NCBI GenBank assembly: GCA_004558535.1
Contig: SFCP01000112.1
Location: 1 to 6,788 of the forward strand
DNA from: Bacteroidales bacterium
Lineage (GTDB): Bacteria; Bacteroidota; Bacteroidia; Bacteroidales; Bacteroidaceae
Direction of reading: 5' to 3'
Length of the DNA: 6,788 bases
Position numbers and translations under genes: made by a program. Every line of letters begins with the position of its first letter. Within the stretch, counting starts at the first letter, position 1. The notes below the pieces were generated by a model that worked only from the letters and a program-made list of their open reading frames with translations, ran no database searches and was not told the origin of the DNA. Shown here piece after piece: positions 1 through 6,356 of this stretch.

Positions 1-149
1 GAGGGCTTTGCCGGCGACAGGGTTCAGAACCGTCCTCTTAGGCTGTGCCGACCCGGGAAAATGGGTGACCCACGGAGCCTCAACTTTAACATTTATAACT
101 TCCCTTTACATTCTGCCGGCTGCTTCGGCGAAACTGAAAGGGACCTGCG

Positions 150-229
150 AAAAACCATCCGGCAGGCAGAAAAAATTACAAAGCACTTGGAAAAAACTAC
201 AAAGCACTTGGAAAAAATTATCCGGCAGG
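150..229. repeat. 21-bp periodic array with phased A-tracts
   Basis: Units start at 158, 179, 200 and 221. Two central units are caaagcacttgg plus aaaaaaYta (179-199, 200-220). The outer units instead begin tccggcagg (158-166 and 221-229), 63 bp apart. The first three units carry an A6 tract at 170-175, 191-196 and 212-217, exactly 21 bp apart, i.e. two helical turns. An A5 tract at 150-154 falls almost in phase. Such spacing predicts intrinsically bent DNA. Because 21 is a multiple of three, all frames through it stay open and encode heptad repeats, which explains the short overlapping open frames here without any real gene. Confidence 0.85.
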
Positions 230-279
230 TAGTTGCCCCCTCTCCGGGCCTGTTTTTTTGCATATCGGGACAAAGAGAA

Positions 280-315
280 ACCGAGGAAGCCCCGGTTTGG
301 CGGGGAGTCCTCGGT
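280..315 (-). other. Two-part hairpin at the predicted 5' end of the leftward transcript
   Basis: Read on the minus strand, ACCGAGGA and TCCTCGGT pair over 8 bp. Inside, a symmetric CT/CT internal loop is followed by CCCCG paired with CGGGG around a six-base loop, CCAAAC. It begins about 4 bases after the predicted start site. It is not followed by a T run on either strand, so it is not an intrinsic terminator; a 5' stabilising stem or part of a small RNA fits better. Confidence 0.6.
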
Positions 316-325
316 CTTGCTAATG

Positions 326-357
326 CAAATATACAACATTTTTGGGCGAAAAGCAAA
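326..357 (-). promoter_or_regulatory. Near-perfect Bacteroidales promoter pointing left
   Basis: On the minus strand TATATTTG (333 to 326) matches the -7 consensus TAnnTTTG at every fixed position, and TTTG (357 to 354) lies exactly 20 bases upstream, in the 19-21 base range of the -33 element. Transcription would start near 319 and run off the left edge of the window. No gene start lies close downstream, so the product is either a structured RNA or a leader of more than 300 bases. Confidence 0.72.
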
Positions 358-429
358 TACATTTCGCCCGCGCCTCCGACTTCGGGGAGCCGGGGCCGGA
401 TGGAGGAGGCGGTGTCGGGGCGAGCGGAG

Positions 430-468
430 GAAAAGGACAGCAGCCACGGCCGGGGCCGTGGCTGCTGT
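430..468 (-). terminator. Strong intrinsic terminator after the fucosidase unit
   Basis: Arms at 437-451 (acagcagccacggcc) and 454-468 are perfect 15-bp reverse complements with a two-base centre. On the minus strand the stem is followed by CCTTTTCCT (436 to 428). It lies about 70 bases past the TAA at 538 and upstream of the TAG at 320, which supports 538 as the original gene end and the longer frame as an artefact of the frame break. Confidence 0.8.
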
Positions 469-537
469 GGGTGGGCTTGGTGCCCCTTGCGCGGAGGGTT
501 TGGGGCTGTCCGCGGGGGCAGAGCGGCGTGCGTGCGA

Positions 538-2611
538 TTATTTCACGTAGCGCTTTTGGCCGCCTATGATGTAGATGCCTTTGCCCGGGGTGCTGACGCG
601 GCGTCCGGCCAGGTCGTAGCAGCTGCCGTCGGCATTGCGTGTGACGGCGGTGCTGATTCCAGAAGGCGAGCTTGTTGTTGCGGTTGTTCACCTTGTTGGC
701 CACGTAGCCGTCCTCGTACATGTAGGCGTAGGAGGGGCCGGTGCTACCCAGGTCCGAGGAGTCCATGAATTTCCAGGTGGCGGTGTAGCCTGCGGGCAGG
801 GAAGCGAGGGGCTGCATGGTGGGGTAGGAGCCGGACCCCGTCGTGCCGAGCATGGTGGTGGGCGCTGCGAGGACTTTCTCGGGCCCGGCCTGCTGGTTGT
901 ACAGGTGGTAGCCGTCCTCGTCGTTGCCGGTGAAGCACCACAGGTGGGCGGGATTTTCCGCGTCACACTCCGTCACGTTCAGGGCAATGTAGGAAGCTGT
1001 GCCGTTGTCGGCGAGCACGTAGCCTTCGCGCCCGATCTGGATGGTGTACCAGGAGGTGGTGTCGGCGAAGTCCTCATTGACCACCGTCGTCGTGAAGCGC
1101 GTGGGTTTCTGTTCGGGGACGTAGGTGCCTTCCTCGATGAAGAGGCCCTCTACTTCGACATTGCCGTCCATGTATTCGGCCGGGATGGTGTACTGATGGT
1201 CCTCGGTGAAATTTGTGCGGCTGACGCGTACTTCCCTCCACTGGCGGTTGTCGTTGACGATGCTGTCGCCGTCGAGGTTGTAGCCGTGCTTGATGATGAT
1301 GCCGGCGTATTCGAAGCCGTTTTCGGGCAGCATCTGGATGGTGAAGGGCTGTCCGAAGGGAGTGGCATAGTTGTTGAGTTTTTCTCCCTCGGGTGTAATC
1401 ACTTCACCGTTGCGGCTGGCGGTGCTCACAAGGCAGTTGTCGCCGTGCAGGTTGACCATGACGTCGACCACGTTGCCGCCGTTGGCCCAGATGGAGTTCG
1501 AGGGGTCAGCGTTGCCGGCCGGGTCCACACAGTCCCAGTCGACTTTGTAGCGCAGGCGGTAGAAGCCGTTGGGCAGGTCGGTGGGCAGGGTGAATGTGGG
1601 CGGATTGAGCACGTTGGCGTTGTTGACGCTGATGCTTTGTCCTGCGCTGTTCTTGCCTTTATAATAGGAGTAGCTGAGGATTTCGCTGTCCGCGGTGACA
1701 TTGTTGTCATCGGTGGTGCTGACGTCGAACTTGCCGTTGTTGTCGGCGTCCATGTAGACGTAGCCGTGCATCCACGAGCCGCTGTAGTTGAAGGTCGGTG
1801 TGATGGTCTCGCCGGCCTTGGCCAGGAGTGGCTGTGCTGTCATGTCAGCGTAAATGCGCTTGGGCGAGGTGGGCAGGGTGCGGGTCTGGGCGCCGCCGGA
1901 GGGCGAACTGAAGGAAATGGAGTTGAGCCAGCGGTCCGAGCGGGTAGCGTTCTGATTTTTATCAAAGTTGGTGATGTAAAAATCGTAGGAGAAGCGCGGC
2001 TGGGGGTCATCGTTGATCTCGATAGCGTCGATGTAGCAGATAGCATCTTCGGTATAGGCGTGCGGGGACTCGCAGTCGGGCACGATAACGAGGCTGTAGA
2101 TGTCGATGCCGCCGTTACCCTTGACACCGACGACCACTTCCTGCCACCTGTTGGCGGGAATGTTGCTCGTGGTCATGCCCCAGAACTGCTCGGCCTCGGG
2201 CGATTGGCCGGCACGTTCGCGGCGCTTGCCCAGTCCTATGACCATGACGCGGCCGCTGTAGGGACGGTTGACCAGCACGTGTATGTACTTCATCGTGGGT
2301 GTGAGTTCGAAGGTTTCCTTCAGGTCGATGCGGGCGCCGAAGGTGTTGCTGCCGAAGCGCGAGCGCTGCACGGCCAGGATTTTTGCGGAGGCGTTGGGCG
2401 CCATGCCGAGGATTTCCTCCTCCTGGGTGAGGTGGTTGTCGATGACGGCGTAGTTGCCGTTGAGCTGGTGGGTGCGGAAGGGCGATTGCTCCCACGTGTC
2501 GTAAACTCCGATGGACTTGTAGTCCTCGTCTTCGAAGTTGATGCTGATTTGTGCCGCGGCCGGTGCCGACAGGGTCAGCAGCGCCAGTGGCAACGTGTAT
2601 TTCAGTTTCAT
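538..2611 (-). pseudogene. Large exported multi-domain glycan-associated protein, frame broken before its sorting tail
   Basis: It starts at the ATG at 2611 with signal peptide MKLKYTLPLALLTLSAPAAA. Visible parts: a beta-sandwich-like region (about 22-205); a GEVED-like domain (about 235-390) with a calcium-loop-like DADNNGKFD (288-296) and YRLRYKVDWDCVDPAGNADPS; a further beta domain (about 390-495) with FTIQMLPENGFEYAGIIIKH; and a C-terminal module (about 505-651) with WYTIQIGREGYVLADNG and YVANKVNNRNNKLAFW. At 658-661 the frame fails: the open frame runs to TAG at 320 with low-complexity junk, whereas one frame over it reads GISTAVTRNADGSCYDLAGR, then RVSTPGKGIYIIGGQKRYVK and TAA at 538. 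That is the usual Bacteroidales type IX-like (Por_Secre_tail) end. Corrected length is about 690 residues. It follows the fucosidase and probably binds or presents the same glycan; no catalytic motif is recognised. Real mutation and assembly error cannot be separated here. Confidence 0.8.
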
Positions 2612-2675
2612 TTTAGTGCGTTTTAATAGGGTGGAAAATCGTTGGGCGTTTTTCGCGGGTGGGCTTCAGTGGCGA
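2612..2675 (-). other. Short spacer between fucosidase and its partner gene
   Basis: The 64 bases hold no convincing promoter or terminator. Just before the downstream ATG the minus strand reads ccctattaaaacgcactaaa, an A-rich stretch without a Shine-Dalgarno motif, which is the usual start context in Bacteroidetes. This supports one transcript for both genes. Confidence 0.5.
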
Positions 2676-4187
2676 TTAGTAGACGGCCACTTTGCTCAGG
2701 AGCGGACATGCGCGGCTGTCCTCGATGGTGATGCGCAGCGCTTTGGCTTGGTATCCGTTGCCATAGCTGGCCGAGGTGCTGCTGTTCAGGGGGACGATGC
2801 GCTTGTAGCCTACGGTGGTGGTCGTCACGCCCGTGGCGCGCTGTGTCCATGTGCTGCCGTCGGTCGATGTCTCCACCTTGAATTGCTTGACGCGCTGTCC
2901 CAGTGCGATGTACTCCATTAATTCCACGTAGCGCACGGTCTGCGGTTCGTCCCAGGTCAGGGTGATGGTGGCCGAAGTCGTTCCGTCGTTGGTGGCCCAG
3001 TAGGTTGTTTTGTCGCCGTCGGTCATGTTGGCTGCCACATAGGTTCGTGCGGCGCCTGCGGTGCGGGTTTCGCTGGCCTGGATGGTTGCCGATTTGGCGA
3101 GGTCGTTGCCCAGTCTGTTATTGATCAGCTGCCCCATGCCCTCGAGTGCGGCTACCGAAGCATCGGGCAGCACGCCGGCCTTGTTGGGCGGGATGTTGAG
3201 GATGAGTGTGGCGTTGCGGCCCACGGTTTCAAGGTACATCTGGAAGAGGCGCTCCGGGGTGAGGGGACTTTCCCCGTCGTGGTAGAACCATCCTCGGTTG
3301 GTAGCTTTTGCGTCGCTCTCGCCGGGGAGCCAGAACCAGCCACCCTCGGTGCCGTACATGCCGTTCTTTTCGGGCGCATAGCCGCGGTTTTCCGTCGACC
3401 AGTTGGTTTCGCCGGCCCATCCGGCCTCGTTGCCGATCCAGCGGGCTTCTCCGCCCACGCCCCACAGGACGCAGTCGGGGCAGACCTTGTGTACGCTGTC
3501 GCGCAGGTTGGGCACGTCGTAGTAGGTGCTTTGGTCGACGGTCACGGTGGTATTTCGTCCGCCGTAGTAGCCACTTCCGCCGTTTGCACCGTCGAACCAC
3601 ATTTCAAATTGTTCGCTTCCGTACTCCGCCAATTCGGCGCACTGGCGCAGGAATACGTCTTTCACGTAAGCATCTGTGCCGTAGTGTACGCTGTTGCGGT
3701 CCCAGGGAGAAATATAGAAGCCGTACTTCATGCCCAGTTCGCGGGCAGCTTCGGCAAAGTCTCTCGGGATATTCGTGTTGCGGCCGAAGTCGTTGCCCGA
3801 GTTGGTCACGTTGTGCGATGTCGTCGAGGTAGGCCACAGGCAGAAGCCGTCGTGGTGTTTTACCACGGCGATACCGCCTCGCATTCCCGCAGCCTTGGCC
3901 GCTTGCAGCCACTGTTTGGGATTGGGAGCGGCGGTGGGAGCAAATAGGCTCTCACTTTCGTCGCCGTTGCCCCATTCCAGGCCGGTGTAGGTATTCATTC
4001 CGTAGTGGTAGAAAGCGTAAAATTCCGTTTCCTGCCATTTCAGTTGTCGCTCGTGGGGCACGGGGTGTACGGCAGCGGGCACGTTGTCGGGATTGCTCGG
4101 CGATTCGGGCACAATGCTCAGTTGCGCCGCACCCGTAAAGGGCAGCAATCCCCCCAGCAGAAGCAATGTGGGGTACAGACTTTTCAT
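2676..4187 (-). CDS. Exported GH29 alpha-L-fucosidase with C-terminal F5/8-type-C-like domain
   Basis: A 503-residue glycosidase that removes L-fucose from glycans, probably 1,3/1,4-linked fucose as in subfamily B (inference). The ATG at 4187 is chosen over the upstream TTG at 4241 because it begins a signal peptide, MKSLYPTLLLLGGLLPFTGAAQ, cleaved near residue 21; no lipobox is seen, so the product is periplasmic or secreted. The (beta/alpha)8 domain spans about 45-360, with HYGMNTYTG (61-69), KHHDGFCLW (110-118), YGFYISPWDRN (155-165), EMWFDGANGG (195-204), in which Asp199 fits the catalytic nucleophile, and RWIGNEAGWAGETNWS (249-264), in which Glu254 is the likely acid/base of subfamily B. 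Residues about 362-503 form a discoidin-like carbohydrate-binding module (AANMTDGDKTTYWAT, RYVELMEYIALGQRVKQFKV, ALRITIEDSRACPLLSKVAVY). The next gene begins 64 bases downstream with no terminator between, so they are probably co-transcribed. Length is normal and the frame intact. Confidence 0.95.
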   Translation of the reverse strand: MKSLYPTLLLLGGLLPFTGAAQLSIVPESPSNPDNVPAAVHPVPHERQLKWQETEFYAFYHYGMNTYTGLEWGNGDESESLFAPTAAPNPKQWLQAAKAAGMRGGIAVVKHHDGFCLWPTSTTSHNVTNSGNDFGRNTNIPRDFAEAARELGMKYGFYISPWDRNSVHYGTDAYVKDVFLRQCAELAEYGSEQFEMWFDGANGGSGYYGGRNTTVTVDQSTYYDVPNLRDSVHKVCPDCVLWGVGGEARWIGNEAGWAGETNWSTENRGYAPEKNGMYGTEGGWFWLPGESDAKATNRGWFYHDGESPLTPERLFQMYLETVGRNATLILNIPPNKAGVLPDASVAALEGMGQLINNRLGNDLAKSATIQASETRTAGAARTYVAANMTDGDKTTYWATNDGTTSATITLTWDEPQTVRYVELMEYIALGQRVKQFKVETSTDGSTWTQRATGVTTTTVGYKRIVPLNSSTSASYGNGYQAKALRITIEDSRACPLLSKVAVY

Positions 4188-4211
4188 ATTCAGTAACAAT
4201 TTTAAGGTTGA

Positions 4212-4242
4212 CAAAAATTCTTCTCTTTGCTTTGTTTTCAAG
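4212..4242 (-). promoter_or_regulatory. Possible Bacteroidales promoter for the fucosidase gene
   Basis: On the minus strand AATTTTTG (4219 to 4212) matches the Bacteroidales -7 consensus TAnnTTTG except at the first base. CTTG (4242 to 4239) lies 19 bases upstream, where the consensus has TTTG. Transcription would begin near 4205, giving a leader of about 17 bases before the ATG at 4187. Position between a terminator and a gene start favours it, but the match is imperfect. Confidence 0.38.
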
Positions 4243-4275
4243 GAAACCCTTGATTTAGCGCGACTAAGGTAAGGA

Positions 4276-4313
4276 AAAAATCCGTAAACTGCGTTCGCGG
4301 TCCACGGATTTTT
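4276..4313. terminator. Hairpin terminator between the sigma cluster and the fucosidase unit
   Basis: Arms aaaaatccgt (4276-4285) and acggattttt (4304-4313) are perfect reverse complements, 10 bp, with an 18-base loop. Read on the minus strand the second arm ends in a T run (complement of A4275-4280), as in intrinsic termination; the symmetric A/T ends would also let it act on the plus strand. It lies 45 bases past the stop of the barrel protein and about 34 bases before the predicted fucosidase promoter, so it separates two transcription units. Confidence 0.65.
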
Positions 4314-4358
4314 GAATTATTTATGGGAAAAAGGCTGTTTTTTTGGCGGTTGGGTGGC

Positions 4359-5318
4359 TTACAAGCCGATGCAGAGGCCCACCGAAAGGCTCTTGAAGCT
4401 CGGTCCGAAGTCGCTCTCCAGCACATCGAAGGGCGAATACTTGGCATAGACGCCCCAGCCCTTGTAGGTGATTTTGCCTATAAACTCGGTGGTGAAGCGC
4501 CGCTGGTGGATGCCGCGATGGAAGTCCTTGACTTTTCCGTCGTCGGGCGTGGTATAGATGCTCTTGATGCTGGCCCGTGTGTTCAGGTGGAGCAGTACGC
4601 CTGCCGAGACGGCCCACCTGTTCGTGATATAATAGTTGTAGCGCAGCGGGAAGTACAGGCTGAAGATCTTCAGGCGTGAATGGCTCACATCAGCTCCCTC
4701 GGGGTAGCCCGTCAGTACGATGTTGCCGTCATCCTTGGCAAAGCGCGTGTGTCCCGTCATGCGGTACTGCCGCCAGTCCAGTCCGAGTCCGGCTTCCAGC
4801 ACGTGGTGCGTGTTGGGCAGGATGTGTCTCAGCATCAACATGTCCCACATGATTTCGAAGCTTGCGCCCATGTTCACGTCCATCTCCTTGGGGGCACTGA
4901 CGGCCGTCACGAAGCCGAAGCTGGGCACGGTCACGGCGAAATGTGTGCCGGGTTTACTCTGGATCTTCCAGTGTTTTTTCAGTGCCTGTTTGGTAAAGGG
5001 GAAACTGAAATCCAGCGAGTTGATTTCGCTTTCCATGCTGGTAGTTTCGCGTGCGTCCGCTGTGCAAAAGTGTTGCAGGTTGAGGCGATAGGTGGAGTCG
5101 TTGTCGCGGCCGACCAGGCGGATGTTGTAATTGTTTCCGGAGTGGTGGATGTAGACGCGGTGCACGTTCTTCACTTCCAGGTCCACGAGGGAGTCGTTGA
5201 CGAGGGAGTCGTTGGCGGCTGCTGCGTTTGCAGAGGCACAGTTGCAGCCGGACAGCCAGAGTATCAGGCCGAGGATGCCGGCCATCAGGCTTTTCAGGGT
5301 AGAGCAGATACTTTTCAT
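4359..5318 (-). CDS. Lipobox-bearing putative outer-membrane beta-barrel protein
   Basis: A 319-residue envelope protein that I cannot place in a named family. It starts at the ATG at 5318 with a hydrophobic leader ending in LILWLSGC, which fits a lipobox with the lipidated cysteine at residue 25; ordinary signal peptidase I cleavage near ASA (28-30) is the alternative. A low-complexity spacer with NDSLV repeated twice follows (36-45). Residues 46-85 are strand-rich (VHRVYIHHSGNNYNIRLVG). From about 125 on, alternating amphipathic strands such as GTHFAVTVPSFGFVTAV, HHVLEAGLGLDWRQYRM, KIFSLYFPLRYNYYITNRWAVSAGVLLHL and GWGVYAKYSPF end in LSVGLCIGL, as expected of an 8- to 12-strand barrel; the last residue is Leu rather than the classical Phe. 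It is the last gene of the sigma-factor cluster and is followed by a hairpin terminator. It is a plausible target of the sigma factor, by neighbourhood only. Confidence 0.8.
   Translation of the reverse strand: MKSICSTLKSLMAGILGLILWLSGCNCASANAAAANDSLVNDSLVDLEVKNVHRVYIHHSGNNYNIRLVGRDNDSTYRLNLQHFCTADARETTSMESEINSLDFSFPFTKQALKKHWKIQSKPGTHFAVTVPSFGFVTAVSAPKEMDVNMGASFEIMWDMLMLRHILPNTHHVLEAGLGLDWRQYRMTGHTRFAKDDGNIVLTGYPEGADVSHSRLKIFSLYFPLRYNYYITNRWAVSAGVLLHLNTRASIKSIYTTPDDGKVKDFHRGIHQRRFTTEFIGKITYKGWGVYAKYSPFDVLESDFGPSFKSLSVGLCIGL
5185..5214 (-). repeat. 15-bp in-frame tandem duplication in the lipobox protein
   Basis: Two perfect head-to-tail copies of acgagggagtcgttg (5185-5199 and 5200-5214) encode NDSLV twice, in the flexible spacer just after the putative lipid anchor. 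Because the unit is a multiple of three, copy-number change would lengthen or shorten the spacer without breaking the frame. Confidence 0.85.
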
Positions 5319-5361
5319 AATGTAGTAGGTATTAGTTTCGGATGTTTAGACAGGCGGGAGA

Positions 5362-5811
5362 TTATTTGAAAATCGATTCCAGATCTTCGGGCGAGGCCGT
5401 TCCCTCCATGTATATAAGGTGTAGTTCGTTGCCGCGGCCGTTTCCGCGCGCTTTGTTGCGGAAGATGAGGTAGCGGTGCAGGCCTTGTCGGTCGGGCAGC
5501 TTGCAGAAAGCGTAGTGGATGCTGTTTCCACGGCGCAGCAGCTGCTTGTCTACAGCCCGGGCGGCGTCTGCTTTCACGGCACGTTCCATTTTGTCTATAT
5601 CGGCGGCGGTGGCGTTCTCCACCTTCAGGCTGCGGAAGAGCGTCAGGCGGTAGACTTTCAGTTTCTTTCCGCTCAGGTGGGTCTCCGTCACGTCTTCGGG
5701 GTGGTCAAAAGCGGTGCTGTTGCCGAACAGGCCGGCGATGCTCAGTCCCTCCTGCGCGGAAAGCAGCAGTGAGGAGGCCAGGAGAACGAGGAGTAGGGTG
5801 ATACGTTTCAT
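5362..5811 (-). CDS. Exported DUF4252/DUF6108-like protein
   Basis: A 149-residue protein of unknown function. It starts at the ATG at 5811 with a clear signal peptide, MKRITLLLVLLASSLLLSAQ, with likely cleavage before Q20, so the mature product of about 130 residues is periplasmic or surface-exposed; there is no lipobox cysteine at the cleavage point. The mature part mixes beta strands (KKLKVYRLTLF, about 49-59) with a helix (ADIDKMERAVKADAARAVDKQ, about 70-90), then IHYAFCKLP and HRYLIFRNK, and ends ELHLIYMEGTASPEDLESIFK. That last pattern, a strand followed by an EG turn and a short helix, resembles the ends of DUF4252 and DUF6108 proteins, which often sit beside sigma/anti-sigma pairs in Bacteroidales. 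It lies 46 bases after the anti-sigma-like gene and 43 bases before the next gene, so co-transcription is likely. The family name is from memory of pattern; the biochemical role is unknown. Confidence 0.75.
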   Translation of the reverse strand: MKRITLLLVLLASSLLLSAQEGLSIAGLFGNSTAFDHPEDVTETHLSGKKLKVYRLTLFRSLKVENATAADIDKMERAVKADAARAVDKQLLRRGNSIHYAFCKLPDRQGLHRYLIFRNKARGNGRGNELHLIYMEGTASPEDLESIFK

Positions 5812-5857
5812 AATCAGCGGAGAGTTTGGTTTTGGGTTAGGAGTGGGGGACGGCAGG

Positions 5858-6303
5858 TCAGGGCTGGAGCATATCCGAGAGCTCGCTGCGTAGCAGGTCG
5901 TCGCATTCGGGAGCGTCTACCTCCGCCATGCTTTCCTGCATCAGGGCCATCACGCGGGCTTCGTCCGTGATACGTTCGCCGCCCACGTAGGCCACGCAGA
6001 TGTCCGTGCTTTCAGTTTCTTCGCCCGGGCGCATCGGATGATGGAGCGTCGGCGGGCGTGGTTGGGAGCGACTGCGGGGACGGCGGGGCGCAGCGAGTGC
6101 TGCCTGCGTCCCATGGCCGTGAATGTCAGGACGGCCCGCAGGTCGCGAAATTCCTCGGTCGAGCCGGCCGGCGACATCAGGAAGCTGAGCAACCAGGCTT
6201 CCTCCTCGGGCGAAGTTTCGGCATCGAAGTAGCGTTCGCCCAGGGTGCGTGCCAGTTTGGGCGCATCGGGATGTAGGGGTGAGGGATAGGGAGATTGAAG
6301 CAT
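5858..6303 (-). pseudogene. Anti-sigma-like small protein, reading frame broken in the middle
   Basis: Two frames each carry half of one plausible protein. From the ATG at 6303 the first frame reads MLQSPYPSPLHPDAPKLART, then GERYFDAETSPEEEAWLLSF, a pattern typical of the short N-terminal domain of Bacteroidales proteins encoded right after ECF sigma factors. After about RRRSIIRCA it loses sense and runs on to about 5950. The other frame carries RPGEETESTDICVAYVGGER followed by ITDEARVMALMQESMAEVD and ends DLLRSELSDMLQP with TGA at 5858, which is a typical C-terminus for such proteins. The switch must lie near 6022-6060, beside the palindrome CGCCCGGGCG (6022-6031). ATG to stop is one base short of a whole 148-codon frame. 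No transmembrane segment is present although such proteins usually have one, so more than one base may be lost. The role as a sigma regulator is inferred from position and motif; a true mutation or an assembly error are both possible. Confidence 0.68.
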
Positions 6304-6356
6304 AATCGTGGGTTGGAGTGAGAGAGGGTGAGCGGGTAGGGAGTAGGTGCGGGCTG

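Larger units (their letters stand above)
1..325. other. Gene-free leader or intergenic region
   Basis: Apart from the hairpin and the 21-bp array, no protein gene can be supported. Several short overlapping frames are open on both strands, but none has a recognisable motif or sensible start. On the minus strand a 22-codon frame starts at the ATG at 92 and ends with TGA at 24, with no other support. Small inverted repeats occur, such as CTGCCGG at 113-119 with CCGGCAG at 159-165, and GGGT/ACCC around 64-72. The segment could be the 5' leader of a gene to the left, a small-RNA locus or a dispersed intergenic repeat. Confidence 0.45.

Noticed and set aside
150..229. A CRISPR array
   Set aside because: The period is only 21 bp with no unique spacers, the repeats are A-rich and continuous, and no cas genes are near.
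231..258. A plus-strand terminator ending in the T7 run at 252-258
   Set aside because: The possible stem GCCC/GGGC is only 4 bp long and does not abut the T run well, and no plus-strand gene precedes it.
320..537. The minus-strand frame reading on past 538 to a TAG at 320 as a genuine C-terminus
   Set aside because: The added residues are His/Arg/Pro-rich with no domain, they run through a strong terminator, and a textbook sorting tail sits in the neighbouring frame.
640..680. Phase variation by slipped-strand mispairing at the sorting-tail break
   Set aside because: There is no homopolymer or short tandem repeat at the break, only single-copy sequence around TGGAATC.
61..768. A 235-codon plus-strand frame covering the 21-bp array and the terminator
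   Set aside because: It crosses a 15-bp terminator hairpin and the antisense of a sorting tail, is Arg/Gly/Cys-rich, and its open state through the array follows from the repeat period being a multiple of three.
635..2626. A 663-codon open frame on the plus strand opposite the large secreted protein
   Set aside because: It mirrors the minus-strand gene over almost its whole length, its translation is a Val/Gly/Ala/Asp-rich string without any family motif, and the minus strand has a signal peptide and recognisable domains. It is a shadow of GC-biased codon use.
6000..6060. Programmed -1 ribosomal frameshifting in the anti-sigma-like gene
   Set aside because: No heptamer slippery site of the X-XXY-YYZ type is present near the switch; gaagaaactgaaagc does not fit, and no pseudoknot-like partner is evident.
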